Shown here in pieces: positions 43,386-52,640 of a DNA stretch of 64,000 nt. The position numbers were made by a program, and so were the translations under genes. The notes below the pieces were generated by a model. That model had not been told where the DNA came from. It saw only the letters and a program-made list of their open reading frames with translations, and did not search any database. Numbering within the stretch: position 1 is the first letter of the stretch; every line of letters begins with the position of its first letter. This DNA comes from an uncultured Shewanella sp. (GTDB lineage: Bacteria > Pseudomonadota > Gammaproteobacteria > Enterobacterales > Shewanellaceae), in the NCBI RefSeq assembly GCF_947501665.1, contig NZ_CANMWS010000018.1:1-64000 (forward strand), read 5' to 3'.

Positions 43386-46300
43386 TCACTCAAAGCGCTC
43401 TTCATTCAAGACGGCTTTGTCTTGAGAGGGGGTCACACCGTATTTTTTCTTATACTGCCGTGAAAAATAGTTTGCCGAGTTAAAGCCGACTTCCAGTGCC
43501 ACTTGGTTTATTTGATGACCTTGTCGCAACATTTCCCTGGCCTTTGCCAGTCGATATTCAGTGATAAATTCCAAGGGTGAGATCTCTAAAATAGCTTGAA
43601 ACTTACGCGATAATTGGCGTTCACTTAAATGGGCGGCATTGGCTAAATCCTGTACAGACAATCCTGAATCGCGGTAATGCTGCTCGATGAAGGCTTGGCA
43701 TTTGTCGATGGCTTTGAGTGAATGAGGGTCAACGCCCTTGGCGGGGGATAATACTGCGCTGGGATCCTGTTGCTGAAAATACAGCTGTAAGCGTTGTCGG
43801 TTATTAAGTTGGGCGTCAATCACGGCCATTAATTCGGCTAACAAATAAGGCTTGGCAAGGTAACCGTCGGCTTGGTGCTCAAACCCTTGAATACGAGACT
43901 GCACATCGCTCTTGGCGGTGAGTAATATCACCGGAATATGGCTGGTGGCGCTACGTTGCTTTAATTGACTCACTAATTGGTAGCCATTCATATAAGGCAT
44001 ATTGATGTCAGACAACACCAAATGTGGCACTTCTTGCTCGGCCAGTTGTAAGCCCTGGCGGCCATTTTTGGCGCGAATAATCCTGTAATGGGGTGATAAT
44101 TGCTCAATTAACAGGGCGCGCAGTTCGAGGTTATCTTCAACGACTAACAAATAGGGGTTATTCTTGCTCAGCTTGGTAACGGGATCAGGCGTGTCGAGCG
44201 CGGTATTGTCTTGTTCGGGATCTAAGGCGCTAAGTGAATGCCAATAATCGGTATAGGGCTCAGGTGTGACATTATGTTGTTCATTCGCGCGAATGCGATT
44301 AGCTATCTCTGGATTATTGGCTTCCTCAATGGGTGACGGCGTTAATTTTTCTGGGTGTTGCTTGTGAGGATGAAGCATGACTTGGCGTTGATTTGTCTTG
44401 ATGTTACTGGCACTTAAAGGTAAATAGATGTGAAAACAGCTTCCTTGGCCTAGGTCACTTTCAAGCATGATCTCCCCTTGATGGGCCTTAACCACGTCTT
44501 GTACTAATGCAAGGCCAATCCCCGATCCCGGTTGGTGGGCGCTATCGGCAATACGATAAAAACGCTCAAAGATTTTTTCTTGATATTGCTTGGCAATGCC
44601 AGGGCCATTATCTTGTATGATCAGTTGTAAATAGTGACTTTTTAAAGGCGATAAACTCAGGTGAATGTGGCCTTTTTCTTGAGTGTACTTGATGGCGTTA
44701 CTCAGTAAATTATTGAGCATTTTTTCAATGGCTTTAGGTAAACAATCGATAGACAAATTTGGCGTAATATCGGTATATAAGTGTTGTTTTTTTATCTTGG
44801 CGTATTCTTTCATGTTGTTGGCGACATCATGACACAAGTGCGATAAACATAAGCAGCTGGTGTCTGTCCCTTGAGCCGTGTTGAGGGTGCGCCCCATGTC
44901 GATAACATCATCCACCATGGTAGCCAAGCGTTTTGCGACGGTTTCAATAGCCGTAAACGCCTCTTGATCACCCTGTGTTTGATTGTGGGTGAGCCGGTTT
45001 TCTACTCGGCCTAAGATCACTGCCAGTGGAGTTCTAAATTCATGGGAAATATCGTCAAACTCGCGGGTTTTGTTGGCTAAGAGTTGCTCGATCTCTTGTT
45101 TTTGGGCCATGATCGCTAAGGTTCTTTGTGCCACGCCTTGCTCCAGTTGAGTATTGCGTTCACGTAAGCTGGCGGTGCGATAACGGTATAGCCCGAAGAT
45201 GAGTATCATGCTAATGAGCACATAGCCGATTTTAGCCCACCAGGTTAGCCACAGCGGCGGCAATACCGTTAAGGTGACGATTTTAGGTGCACTCCATACA
45301 CCGTGATGATTACTGGCTTTGACTTTAAAGCGATAGTCTCCAGCATCTAAGTTAGTGTAGGTGGCAAAGCGGCGTTGATTGCTGGTGGTGCGCCAGTTGG
45401 CATCAAAGCCTTCAAGTTGATATTGGTATTCATGTCGACTGGGATCCCCATAATGAATGCCAGCAAATTCGAAGCCAATTAAGTTTTGTGCCTGCTTTAA
45501 GGTTATGTGAGCGTGCTGGCGATCAAATAAAGCGGGCGCAGGCTGGTTAAAGAGTAAAAAGTGGTTAATCACCATATTCGGAGCGTTAGGATCGGGCTTT
45601 ATATCGCCAGGTTTAAAGGCGTTAAAGCCATTGGAACCCACAAAAAATAGGAGGTCTTGCTCTTTACTGTAATAACTGCCGACATTAAATTCATTGCCTT
45701 GCAAACCGTCAGCCACTTGATAATTCTCAACTGTGTGGTTAAAAGGATTAAACTTGCTAATGCCCTTGTTACTGGCTAGCCACAACATGCCCTCATTGTC
45801 TTGCTCCAGCGCATAAATGCTATCATTAGCTAGCCCATCGGCTGTGGTGAAGGCCTCGGTACTAAAGTCTTGTTTATTAAATTTAATTAAGCCCTCTCCT
45901 TGTGTGCCGAGCCATAAATGCCCTTGCTTGTCATCCTGCAATGCCCAAATATGCATGGGCGTCCCTGTCGGCCTTTGAGTATTTTGGCCAAAGTTTTGTA
46001 CTCGATAAGTGCTTAAATCCAGCCGGTCGAGCCCCGCCGTTTCTGTAGCGATCCACAAGGCTTGCTCATCGATGGCCAGATCAAACAAGTATTGGCTGCT
46101 TACCTGCGCCATAGCCAATGAGTCCGCTTTATTCATTTCTTTATTTTGTTGTGTTAACCGTGCGTTTGTATTTGAGGGCGTGTCTGTGACATGAGCGCCC
46201 ACATGGTGAAAGGTTTGGGTGTCTGCCTGATAGTAATTGAGTCCGCCGCCATCGGTGGCCAGCCACAAGTTATGCTCGCTGTCAGTGACAATGCTGCGCA

Positions 46301-47780
46301 CAGAGCTGGAACTGAGTCCTGTGGTATTTGGCTCTGGGTAGGCATAAATCACCTTATTTGGTGTCAGCTGAAGCCGATTAATGGCGCTATTGTGGGTACC
46401 AAACCAAATGTGCTGCTGAGCGTCTTCAAACAGGGCATGGGCACTAATCGCATTGCTGCTAATAAGAGGTTGGCTGTGTTCTGATTTTGTGCTGTCAAAC
46501 GTGGCGCGATACCAAGTGCAAGGGCCATCAGGCCACTGCACCTTGTGTACACCGCTGTTATCGGCGGCTAACCAAAGGGCATTGTCGGATGACAGCAGCA
46601 CATTATAGAGCTGGTTATTGCTTAAACAATCAAGCTTATCTGTTGTGGCGTAGCGCAGGCCAAAATTTAGATTGGTTAAGGCTAAGGTATTCACTCCTGC
46701 GTTGAATGTGCCTACCCAGAGGTTATTATGTTTATCGACTAATAGGCTTAACACATCATTGTCACTGAGACTGGTGGCATAATCCCTTTGATGCTCGAAC
46801 GTTTGAAAGTGACCCGTTTGAGGATGCAAGCGACTTAGTCCACCTCGAGTGCCGAGCCAAATATCGCCACTTTGAGTTTTAACCAGACTGTTGACCATAT
46901 TATGGGGCAGGCTGTCTTGCCTATGCCTATCATGGATAAAACCTTGTTGCACCTTGCCAGATAAATCCACTCGATATAAACCATAGTCCGTCGCAATGAA
47001 GGCGTTTGCATCGTTAATAAACAAAATATCGTTGATTTTTAGTGGATCTGGTATCCCGGTATCGGGCCAGCGAATTTGATTGATCTTATGATTGTGATGT
47101 AAAATAAACAGTCCGTTAATGGTGCCTAGCCACACTGCGCCATTGGGGGCCTGTGCCATGGCATAAAGTCGGGTGCGCTGAAAATCAGTGGCAGCTGTGC
47201 CTTGCAAGGGGATAGCGGCTAAGTGATTGCGGCTAAGGTTGACATAAAAGAGCCCTTGCTGGCGGCTGCCAAGCAATAAGGTGTGTGCATCGATTTCCAG
47301 TATTGAGACGATATCTAAACCTTGGCTTGCCTCAATAAGATGAAACTGGGATAGGTTTGCCTCATAATAATGCAGGCCCGCTTTCGTGCCGACCCAGAGT
47401 CGATCGCCACTATCTAGATATAAACTGCGAATAATATGATTGCTTAATGAGTGAGCTTGCGCCTTGTCGTGGCGAAACACAGTCACATCATAGCCATCGA
47501 AGCGATTGAGGCCATCTTGGGTGCCTAGCCAGAGATAACCCTTGGCGCTTTGGGCCATGGCGGTCACCGTGTTTTGTGATAGCCCATGCTTAACATTGAC
47601 ATGGCTAAATTTAGCTTGTACGGCTAGCCCAAAGGCCGATTTTGCAGTCACTAACAGACAAAGACAACTCAACAAGGCGGCGAATAACAGCCATGTTAAT
47701 CGATTCAGTGATTGATTTAGTGATCGTTTTAGTGAACGATTTATTGATAGAGTGAGTAATTGCTTCAGTAACAGCAGCAT
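43386..47780 (-). CDS. Hybrid two-component sensor/AraC regulator (HTCS type)
   Basis: The 1464-residue protein combines all parts of a two-component system. It has an N-terminal signal/TM (about 28-50), about a dozen Reg_prop beta-propeller repeats (WLGT-DGLNR, WLATDGGGL and similar, 55-690), a Y_Y_Y domain (about 750-825), a TM helix (about 832-852), HisKA with H913 (DDISHEFRTPLAV), HATPase (VQDNGPG-like, GSGIGLALV), a receiver with D1258 (VLSDINMPYMNG) and a C-terminal AraC HTH pair. HTCS proteins typically sense periplasmic oligosaccharides and activate adjacent loci. Here the co-directional upstream genes encode small secreted proteins. The N-terminal coding DNA has short repeats that encode RSLKRSLNQSLNRL. 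Confidence 0.93.
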   Translation of the reverse strand: MLLLLKQLLTLSINRSLKRSLNQSLNRLTWLLFAALLSCLCLLVTAKSAFGLAVQAKFSHVNVKHGLSQNTVTAMAQSAKGYLWLGTQDGLNRFDGYDVTVFRHDKAQAHSLSNHIIRSLYLDSGDRLWVGTKAGLHYYEANLSQFHLIEASQGLDIVSILEIDAHTLLLGSRQQGLFYVNLSRNHLAAIPLQGTAATDFQRTRLYAMAQAPNGAVWLGTINGLFILHHNHKINQIRWPDTGIPDPLKINDILFINDANAFIATDYGLYRVDLSGKVQQGFIHDRHRQDSLPHNMVNSLVKTQSGDIWLGTRGGLSRLHPQTGHFQTFEHQRDYATSLSDNDVLSLLVDKHNNLWVGTFNAGVNTLALTNLNFGLRYATTDKLDCLSNNQLYNVLLSSDNALWLAADNSGVHKVQWPDGPCTWYRATFDSTKSEHSQPLISSNAISAHALFEDAQQHIWFGTHNSAINRLQLTPNKVIYAYPEPNTTGLSSSSVRSIVTDSEHNLWLATDGGGLNYYQADTQTFHHVGAHVTDTPSNTNARLTQQNKEMNKADSLAMAQVSSQYLFDLAIDEQALWIATETAGLDRLDLSTYRVQNFGQNTQRPTGTPMHIWALQDDKQGHLWLGTQGEGLIKFNKQDFSTEAFTTADGLANDSIYALEQDNEGMLWLASNKGISKFNPFNHTVENYQVADGLQGNEFNVGSYYSKEQDLLFFVGSNGFNAFKPGDIKPDPNAPNMVINHFLLFNQPAPALFDRQHAHITLKQAQNLIGFEFAGIHYGDPSRHEYQYQLEGFDANWRTTSNQRRFATYTNLDAGDYRFKVKASNHHGVWSAPKIVTLTVLPPLWLTWWAKIGYVLISMILIFGLYRYRTASLRERNTQLEQGVAQRTLAIMAQKQEIEQLLANKTREFDDISHEFRTPLAVILGRVENRLTHNQTQGDQEAFTAIETVAKRLATMVDDVIDMGRTLNTAQGTDTSCLCLSHLCHDVANNMKEYAKIKKQHLYTDITPNLSIDCLPKAIEKMLNNLLSNAIKYTQEKGHIHLSLSPLKSHYLQLIIQDNGPGIAKQYQEKIFERFYRIADSAHQPGSGIGLALVQDVVKAHQGEIMLESDLGQGSCFHIYLPLSASNIKTNQRQVMLHPHKQHPEKLTPSPIEEANNPEIANRIRANEQHNVTPEPYTDYWHSLSALDPEQDNTALDTPDPVTKLSKNNPYLLVVEDNLELRALLIEQLSPHYRIIRAKNGRQGLQLAEQEVPHLVLSDINMPYMNGYQLVSQLKQRSATSHIPVILLTAKSDVQSRIQGFEHQADGYLAKPYLLAELMAVIDAQLNNRQRLQLYFQQQDPSAVLSPAKGVDPHSLKAIDKCQAFIEQHYRDSGLSVQDLANAAHLSERQLSRKFQAILEISPLEFITEYRLAKAREMLRQGHQINQVALEVGFNSANYFSRQYKKKYGVTPSQDKAVLNEERFE

Positions 47781-47958
47781 CGAACAACACTATGCCTAGC
47801 CAGCCAAGTGATTAATAACATAACAGCAGCCATAAACCCCGCCATATATAACGCCATAAGCCATATCAAGTGCTCAGTCATATCAAAGTAGCAGTCATAT
47901 AAACTAGCAGTCATATAGAGTCGCAATCATATAAAGTATTGCTCATAGTCAGTGCAGC
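47781..47958. other. Short intergenic stretch with imperfect repeats
   Basis: Between the small secreted protein gene and the HTCS gene, about 47870-47946, there are four imperfect copies of a ~17-bp unit around GCAGTCATATAAA. This could be an operator array for the AraC-type regulator or a simple-sequence expansion. No gene is seen. Confidence 0.35.
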
Positions 47959-48138
47959 CTAATTAACTTGCGTATTACCGCCCCCGCCGTTCGCGCGTGT
48001 TCCGCCATTTAAGGGCTCGATTTGCCCCCAATCCCACCATGAACTGTGATTGGCTTGGGCCGAGTGGGTGATGCCAAGCAGCGGAGTGAATATTAAGCTG
48101 GCGATGAGCAGTAAACTTTTTATTTTTTGTACGGTCAT
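47959..48138 (-). CDS. Small secreted peptide with Gly-rich conserved tail (paralogue 1)
   Basis: A 59-residue frame not visible at standard ORF cut-offs. It has a signal peptide (MTVQKIKSLLLIAS...HSAQA, cleavage predicted after about residue 29), then ~30 mature residues with SSWWDWGQIEPLNGG and the tail GGTRANGGGGNTQVN. A second copy with the same design lies 115 bp upstream (48253-48432), and the tail also ends the 556-residue secreted protein. Conservation between copies in both signal and tail at protein level supports that it is a real gene. Function is unknown: a signalling peptide or a surface-attached tail are possibilities. It lies directly upstream of the HTCS regulator gene. Confidence 0.7.
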   Translation of the reverse strand: MTVQKIKSLLLIASLIFTPLLGITHSAQANHSSWWDWGQIEPLNGGTRANGGGGNTQVN

Positions 48139-48252
48139 TTTTGTGCCTTTTATGTTTGTTTTTATTAATGGCCTTAACGTTGGTTGTAACGATAAACGGC
48201 CCTTGGTACTCGAATAGTAATAGGGTTTAAATTAAGCGCCCTTAGGCTCAGC

Positions 48253-48432
48253 CTAATTAATGCTGATATTGCCACCAGTACCTGAAGCACGAGGCCCGCC
48301 ACCTAAGGGCTCGATTTGCCCCCAATCCCACCATGAACTGTCATTGGCTTGGGCAGAGGGGCTGATGCTAAGCAGTGGAATGAATATTAAAGTGGCGATG
48401 AGCAGTAACCTTTTTATTTTTTGTACGGTCAT
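48253..48432 (-). CDS. Small secreted peptide with Gly-rich conserved tail (paralogue 2)
   Basis: The 59-residue product has the signal MTVQKIKRLLLIATLIF continuing to PSAQA, then NDSSWWDWGQIEPLGGG and the tail PRASGTGGNISIN. It is the same length as paralogue 1 and about three-quarters identical, with an equally duplicated upstream segment (the mirror of TTTTTGTGGCCTTTATGTTT). No cysteines are present in the mature part; it is dominated by Trp, Gly and Asn. I do not recognise a family. Confidence 0.7.
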   Translation of the reverse strand: MTVQKIKRLLLIATLIFIPLLSISPSAQANDSSWWDWGQIEPLGGGPRASGTGGNISIN

Positions 48433-48489
48433 TTTTGTGGCCTTTATGTTTGTTTTTATTGGTTATTGTATTTTTTATTAGTGGTTAAT

Positions 48490-48519
48490 GCCCCTAAGCG
48501 CTTGAAGCGAAATAGGGGC
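48490..48519 (-). terminator. Hairpin between the 556-residue protein gene and small peptide genes
   Basis: GCCCCTA and TAGGGGC form a perfect 7-bp outer stem around an inner CGCTT/AAGCG pair. It stands 26-55 bp after the stop of the upstream gene on the minus strand. The T-run is poor, so it may be an attenuator or mRNA-processing stem that sets the ratio between the large and small secreted products. Confidence 0.45.
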
Positions 48520-48545
48520 GAAATTCACAGTCTTTTATACTCAGC

Positions 48546-50216
48546 TTAATTAACCTTGATATTGCCACCACTACCAGAAGCGCGTGTCCCGCCATTACCT
48601 TGATTACAGTTAGCCGTTCCAGCAGGGCATTTACACAATAGGGTCTTCACGCCGCCGGGGTAAAAATATTCTTTGAAGCCGGCCATGCCTGAGGCTAAAC
48701 ACACATCTTTGCCTTGGGCATCCAAGCCTGAACTTTCTCCCATTAAGGCGCAGTGATCATAGACTTGAGGTTGAAAGCTGGCAGATTTAATAAACACTTC
48801 GTTAGCAGCGCAGTTGAGGGTTTGCACTAATGCCGTTGCTGCGGCAATGCTGGCAGGCTCCTTGCTGCAGGTTAAGATCTTTTGCTCTTGGTGAGTGACA
48901 GCATCTTGGGTGGTGACATAACGCACAAAATCTCCTTGCTCCGCTTTTTGACAGACGTCTTGATCATTGTCTATGTCATAACCGGGATCGCCACTCAATA
49001 GAGCGCAATGGTTACCGGCGCTGGCACTTAAAATCAGCTCGGCATAAGCGGGGCAGGCGATGATCTTACCATCATCATCGGTGGTTGGTGCTAACTCTTG
49101 CTGACATAATGCGATTCGAGATGCATTTGGCACCACGGTTTCATAATGGTTCGGATCGCCCACATTCACTAAAGGATTAGCGAAAGTGGTAAAGGAGGTG
49201 GCCATTGGACTGCGAGGAATACGGTAAATATATTCTTTAAACCCGCCAAACTGTTTACAGACTTCATTGCCTGAGGTATCTAAGCCGGGTGTGCCCCAAA
49301 TATAGGCACAATGCGTCGCTGCACTTTGGCCTGTTATGATCTCAGCGCCTAATGGACAAGATACGATATGGCCGCTGGCAGAATAGGTGGGTAGTGGTCG
49401 CTCACTGCAGATCAGTGTGGGTTGCCCCGCTCTGGCTTCAACAATCTGGTTATTGTCATCCAATAACAGCTGTGACGCCATCGGCATTCTGCTGAAAAAA
49501 ATGGGCTTTATGGCGACGAAATCCCCTTTGCCTGCCGCCTGACACATGTCGGTTCCTAAATGATCCCATCTGGAAGTGGAATGAATATCAATGCAATAGT
49601 TAGGCGTGTTGCTGCCCAGTAAGAACTCGGTGCCAATGGGGCAATCAGCTTGGCTTTTAATTCTATCATCACGAGCACACAAAGCCGTGTTAATTGCTGT
49701 TACCTCATCGATGGGGTTGGTATTGGCAGTATTTGTATCCGTTAACGCCAGCGAATGCATGTCACAGTGACCGGCAATGCCGCTTAAACGGGTATTATCG
49801 CTAAGGAGTACAGCAGATGTTGGGGCTAACATGTCACAATATTGACTGGTATTGGCGCGCACTTCATTGGGGGTCACAAGGCTGTAATGCTCAGGACAAG
49901 TTTGACCTGTGACGATTTGAATATCGACAGGCGTACAAAGACTATGGCCTAGGCCGCGGGTGTCATGATCTATGATATGACAGCCATAACCTGAGCCACT
50001 GATGGATCCTTGATGGGCTAATCTTACAATATCCCAAGGACCGATTTGATCGCACATGGCTTGCAATTGCGGCGCTTGAGTTGGAATCGCCGCGAGACGA
50101 AAACCGGCGGGACAATGCTCACTCTGACTGTAGAGTAATTCAGTTTGGGCTGAACAAGTGAGGCTAAATAGCAGGCCGAAGACACATGTCGGCCAAAATA
50201 GGGAAGCATATTTCAT
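48546..50216 (-). CDS. Secreted cysteine-rich repeat protein with Gly-rich tail
   Basis: The 556-residue protein has a signal peptide (cleavage near SLTCSAQ, about residue 23). About six modules of ~70-90 residues follow, each starting Cys-(Pro) and containing paired cysteines: CPAGFRL, CPEHYSLV, CPIGTEFLL, CPLGAEIIT, CPAYAELIL and CAANEVFI, several followed by a G-x-C-A-L block and GDFV or FKEY. Such regular cysteines suggest disulfide-bonded extracellular modules. The last 15 residues, GGTRASGSGGNIKVN, match the tails of the two small peptides downstream. The family is not recognised. Location beside an HTCS regulator suggests a regulated surface or secreted factor. Confidence 0.75.
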   Translation of the reverse strand: MKYASLFWPTCVFGLLFSLTCSAQTELLYSQSEHCPAGFRLAAIPTQAPQLQAMCDQIGPWDIVRLAHQGSISGSGYGCHIIDHDTRGLGHSLCTPVDIQIVTGQTCPEHYSLVTPNEVRANTSQYCDMLAPTSAVLLSDNTRLSGIAGHCDMHSLALTDTNTANTNPIDEVTAINTALCARDDRIKSQADCPIGTEFLLGSNTPNYCIDIHSTSRWDHLGTDMCQAAGKGDFVAIKPIFFSRMPMASQLLLDDNNQIVEARAGQPTLICSERPLPTYSASGHIVSCPLGAEIITGQSAATHCAYIWGTPGLDTSGNEVCKQFGGFKEYIYRIPRSPMATSFTTFANPLVNVGDPNHYETVVPNASRIALCQQELAPTTDDDGKIIACPAYAELILSASAGNHCALLSGDPGYDIDNDQDVCQKAEQGDFVRYVTTQDAVTHQEQKILTCSKEPASIAAATALVQTLNCAANEVFIKSASFQPQVYDHCALMGESSGLDAQGKDVCLASGMAGFKEYFYPGGVKTLLCKCPAGTANCNQGNGGTRASGSGGNIKVN

Positions 50217-50720
50217 GTGATTTCAACTTCTGTTTGATGCATCCATTCAATGGGATACAAGATTAAAGATGTGTCTAACGTTAACTAGTTTGCAATAAAA
50301 GTGCAACAAAATAAACATAATGTATCATTGAAAGGAAATATTTAGTCGTATCATCTCCTCATATTGATATTAATTAGTGGTTATTTAGAGATGTCATATA
50401 ACTACACTTCTCCTCACCTGATTATCCATGAGTGTTACATTTATGATATGAATTTAGGGGGTAAACGACTCAGGAAATATTACAACAGAATATTACGAGA
50501 GGAAATGATACACCTAAGTCGATTTGTTTTGTTTCTTAGAGAAAGACCCCTACCGCCATTCTTTCACAAAGAGCAGGTGGTGCGTTAACCAACAGAGCGA
50601 CGCTTGTATTGCATTCTTTATATCAATTTTTACGATATTTCATTCAAATAGATGGTGTTTTAGCTAAAAAGTAGGGAGATTTTTGACTGTAAAATATATT
50701 GAGGAATAAAAGGGAAATAA
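50217..50720. other. Intergenic region between secreted protein and tRNA genes
   Basis: There is no supported gene. A 74-codon frame at 50364-50588 is basic and hydrophobic without motifs, and its 3' end runs into a tRNA-like remnant (50575-50608), so I do not call it. The region should contain the promoter of the minus-strand secreted protein near 50220-50300. Confidence 0.5.
50575..50608 (-). pseudogene. tRNA-Val 5'-half remnant 1
   Basis: The sequence resembles the 5' half (acceptor, D-arm, start of anticodon stem) of the neighbouring tRNA-Val genes but has several substitutions and no 3' half. It is preceded by the same AAAGAGCAGG flank as remnant 2. Confidence 0.55.
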
Positions 50721-50797
50721 TGGTACAACCGAGTGGATTCGAACCACCGACCCCTACCATGTCAAGGTAGTGCTCTAACCAACTGAGCTACGGTTGT
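50721..50797 (-). tRNA. tRNA-Val(GAC)
   Basis: The 77-nt gene includes an encoded CCA. The acceptor stem is ACAACCG/CGGTTGT with discriminator A. The anticodon stem is CTACC/GGTAG with loop TTGACAT, giving anticodon GAC (valine), and the T-loop is TTCGAAT. All arms pair. Confidence 0.95.
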
Positions 50798-50836
50798 ATT
50801 ATCTTTTTCATCCATATCCAATTGTTTATAAAGAGC

Positions 50837-50879
50837 AGGTAGTGCTGCTTTTTATTTTATCAACTGAGCTACGGTTGTA
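50837..50879 (-). pseudogene. tRNA-Val 5'-half remnant 2
   Basis: The first ~27 nt of the tRNA (ACAACCGTAGCTCAGTTG) are intact, followed by a diverged T/A-rich segment and an AGCACTACCT-like piece. The 3' half is absent. Confidence 0.6.
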
Positions 50880-50925
50880 TTGATTTAGCTTTTTCAGTGT
50901 TTGCGATATTTCATTTCAAAAGAAA

Positions 50926-51002
50926 TGGTACAACCGAGTGGATTCGAACCACCGACCCCCACCATGTCAAGGTGGTGCTCTAACCAGCTGAGCTACGGTT
51001 GT
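50926..51002 (-). tRNA. tRNA-Val(GAC), second copy
   Basis: The 77-nt gene has the same structure as the copy 205 bp away. Differences are compensated in the anticodon stem (CCACC/GGTGG in place of CTACC/GGTAG) and one base in the D-loop. The anticodon is GAC and CCA is encoded. Confidence 0.95.
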
Positions 51003-51042
51003 ATTTTATTTTTACATTCATATTCAATTTGTTATAAAGACT

Positions 51043-51085
51043 AGGTGGTGCTTCTCTTTACGTTACAAACTAAGCTATGCTTGTA
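51043..51085 (-). pseudogene. tRNA-Val 5'-half remnant 3
   Basis: This is a diverged copy of the 5' half (TACAAGCATAGCTTAGTTTG on the minus strand), again next to a GTTATAAAGACTAGG flank similar to the other remnants. It would be the promoter-proximal end of the array. Confidence 0.5.
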
Positions 51086-51272
51086 AATTGCATTTTACTA
51101 CGCTGTTCTTTAATTTTCCCTTGAGAACGAGCGCTATATTAAGGTTGATATAGCACTCATGGCAAGTAAAAAATGCTTTTTTTATGTTAAACGCTGTTTT
51201 GCTGTTCAAGTTGACGTAGAACTAAGCAAAATATTACAGGTTATTTAAGTAAAAGACTGAGAAACAGAAAAA

Positions 51273-52640
51273 TTAATCATGCTCTAGCATTTTTGCCTTA
51301 AGGGGATTGCGTTGAATATAGCGCAGTCTAAACCCAAACAGTCCGGCAGCGGCTGTGAGCCCAGCGATTAGGCCAATCCAAAAGCCGTGAGCGCCCATGG
51401 CAGGAACAATGACATCAGTACGCGCAAGTACAAAACCAAGTAACATGCCAATAAACCAATAAGACACCAGTGTGATATATAAAGCACTCTTGGTGTCTTT
51501 ATAGCCTCGAAGGGCACCCGCTGCCACCACTTGAATGGAATCCGATAACTGATACAGAGCCGCAAGTAACATTAAGCTACCCGCTAAACTGACGACTTCG
51601 GGGTTTTTATTGTACAGCAGGGCAATATTCTGCCGAAATGCAATGGTGATAAAGGCGGTAACGATAGCTAAGGAAAATGAGATAATGAGCGCTATTTTGG
51701 TTACTAATGCTGAAATATGGGCTTTGTTTTGTCCGAGGTAATAGCCAACGCGAATTGATGTGGCAATGCCAATAGACAGTGGCAACATAAAGACAATGGA
51801 TGAAAAGTTAAGGGCAATTTGATGTCCTGCGACAATATTGGCGCCTAATGGCGCTAAAAGTAAGGCAATAACGGCAAATAAGCTGACTTCAAAAAAGAGG
51901 GCCATGGCGATAGGAAAACCGTGTTTGCTCATTTGCACAATGGTTTGAAGATTGGGGCGATGTAATGCATTAAAGACTCGAATATTTTTAAAGGTCTTAT
52001 CTAGCTGCATATAAATGAGCATGGTGATAAGCATGGCCCAAAACACCAATGCGGTGGCGATACCACAACCGGCGCCGCCCATAGCGGGCATGCCTAAGTG
52101 ACCATAAATAAAGATGTAATTCGCGGGAATATTTACGGCTAGGCCTACAAACCCTATGACCATAGTGGGTAAAGTATGGGAGATGCCTTCGCTACAACCT
52201 CGAAAAACTTGATAAAGGATAAAAGCAGGAACGCCCCAAATGAGTCCATTGATGTATTGGACACTGACCTTGATCAACTCAGGCTCGAGGTGCATTTGAT
52301 TAAAGACCAATTCAGACAAGCGAAGAAAAAGAATAACGCCAACACTGCCAATAAGTGCAATATAAATGGCCTGAAATGCAAGAGGTTGGATCTTTTCTTC
52401 TTTATGCGCACCATGTAAATGGGCAAAAATAGGTGTGAAAGCGAGTAAGAGTCCTTGTACAAAAAGGACTGCGGGTAGCCATAGACTCATTCCAATGGCA
52501 ACGGCAGCCATATCAAGGGCGCTGACACTGCCCGCCATCACTGTATCAATAAAGCCCATCATAGTTTGAGTCACTTGTGCGATAAGTACCGGAAGGGCGA
52601 GTTGTATTAAGCGTTTGGCTTGAAAGCCGGAATGTTCCAT
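51273..52640 (-). CDS. norM: MATE family multidrug/Na+ efflux protein (NorM-like)
   Basis: The 455-residue inner-membrane protein has about 12 hydrophobic helices in two related halves. MATE motifs are visible: LALPVLIAQVTQTMMGFIDT, VFRGCSEGISHTLP, and in the second half LPLSIGIATSIRVGYYLGQN. Family members export cationic drugs in exchange for Na+ or H+. Length is standard (450-460). It diverges from ribE, an arrangement seen in other gammaproteobacteria. Confidence 0.92.
   Translation of the reverse strand: MEHSGFQAKRLIQLALPVLIAQVTQTMMGFIDTVMAGSVSALDMAAVAIGMSLWLPAVLFVQGLLLAFTPIFAHLHGAHKEEKIQPLAFQAIYIALIGSVGVILFLRLSELVFNQMHLEPELIKVSVQYINGLIWGVPAFILYQVFRGCSEGISHTLPTMVIGFVGLAVNIPANYIFIYGHLGMPAMGGAGCGIATALVFWAMLITMLIYMQLDKTFKNIRVFNALHRPNLQTIVQMSKHGFPIAMALFFEVSLFAVIALLLAPLGANIVAGHQIALNFSSIVFMLPLSIGIATSIRVGYYLGQNKAHISALVTKIALIISFSLAIVTAFITIAFRQNIALLYNKNPEVVSLAGSLMLLAALYQLSDSIQVVAAGALRGYKDTKSALYITLVSYWFIGMLLGFVLARTDVIVPAMGAHGFWIGLIAGLTAAAGLFGFRLRYIQRNPLKAKMLEHD

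Noticed and set aside
50364..50588. 74-codon plus-strand frame before the tRNA genes
   Set aside because: No motif, no good ribosome site, and its end overlaps a tRNA remnant.
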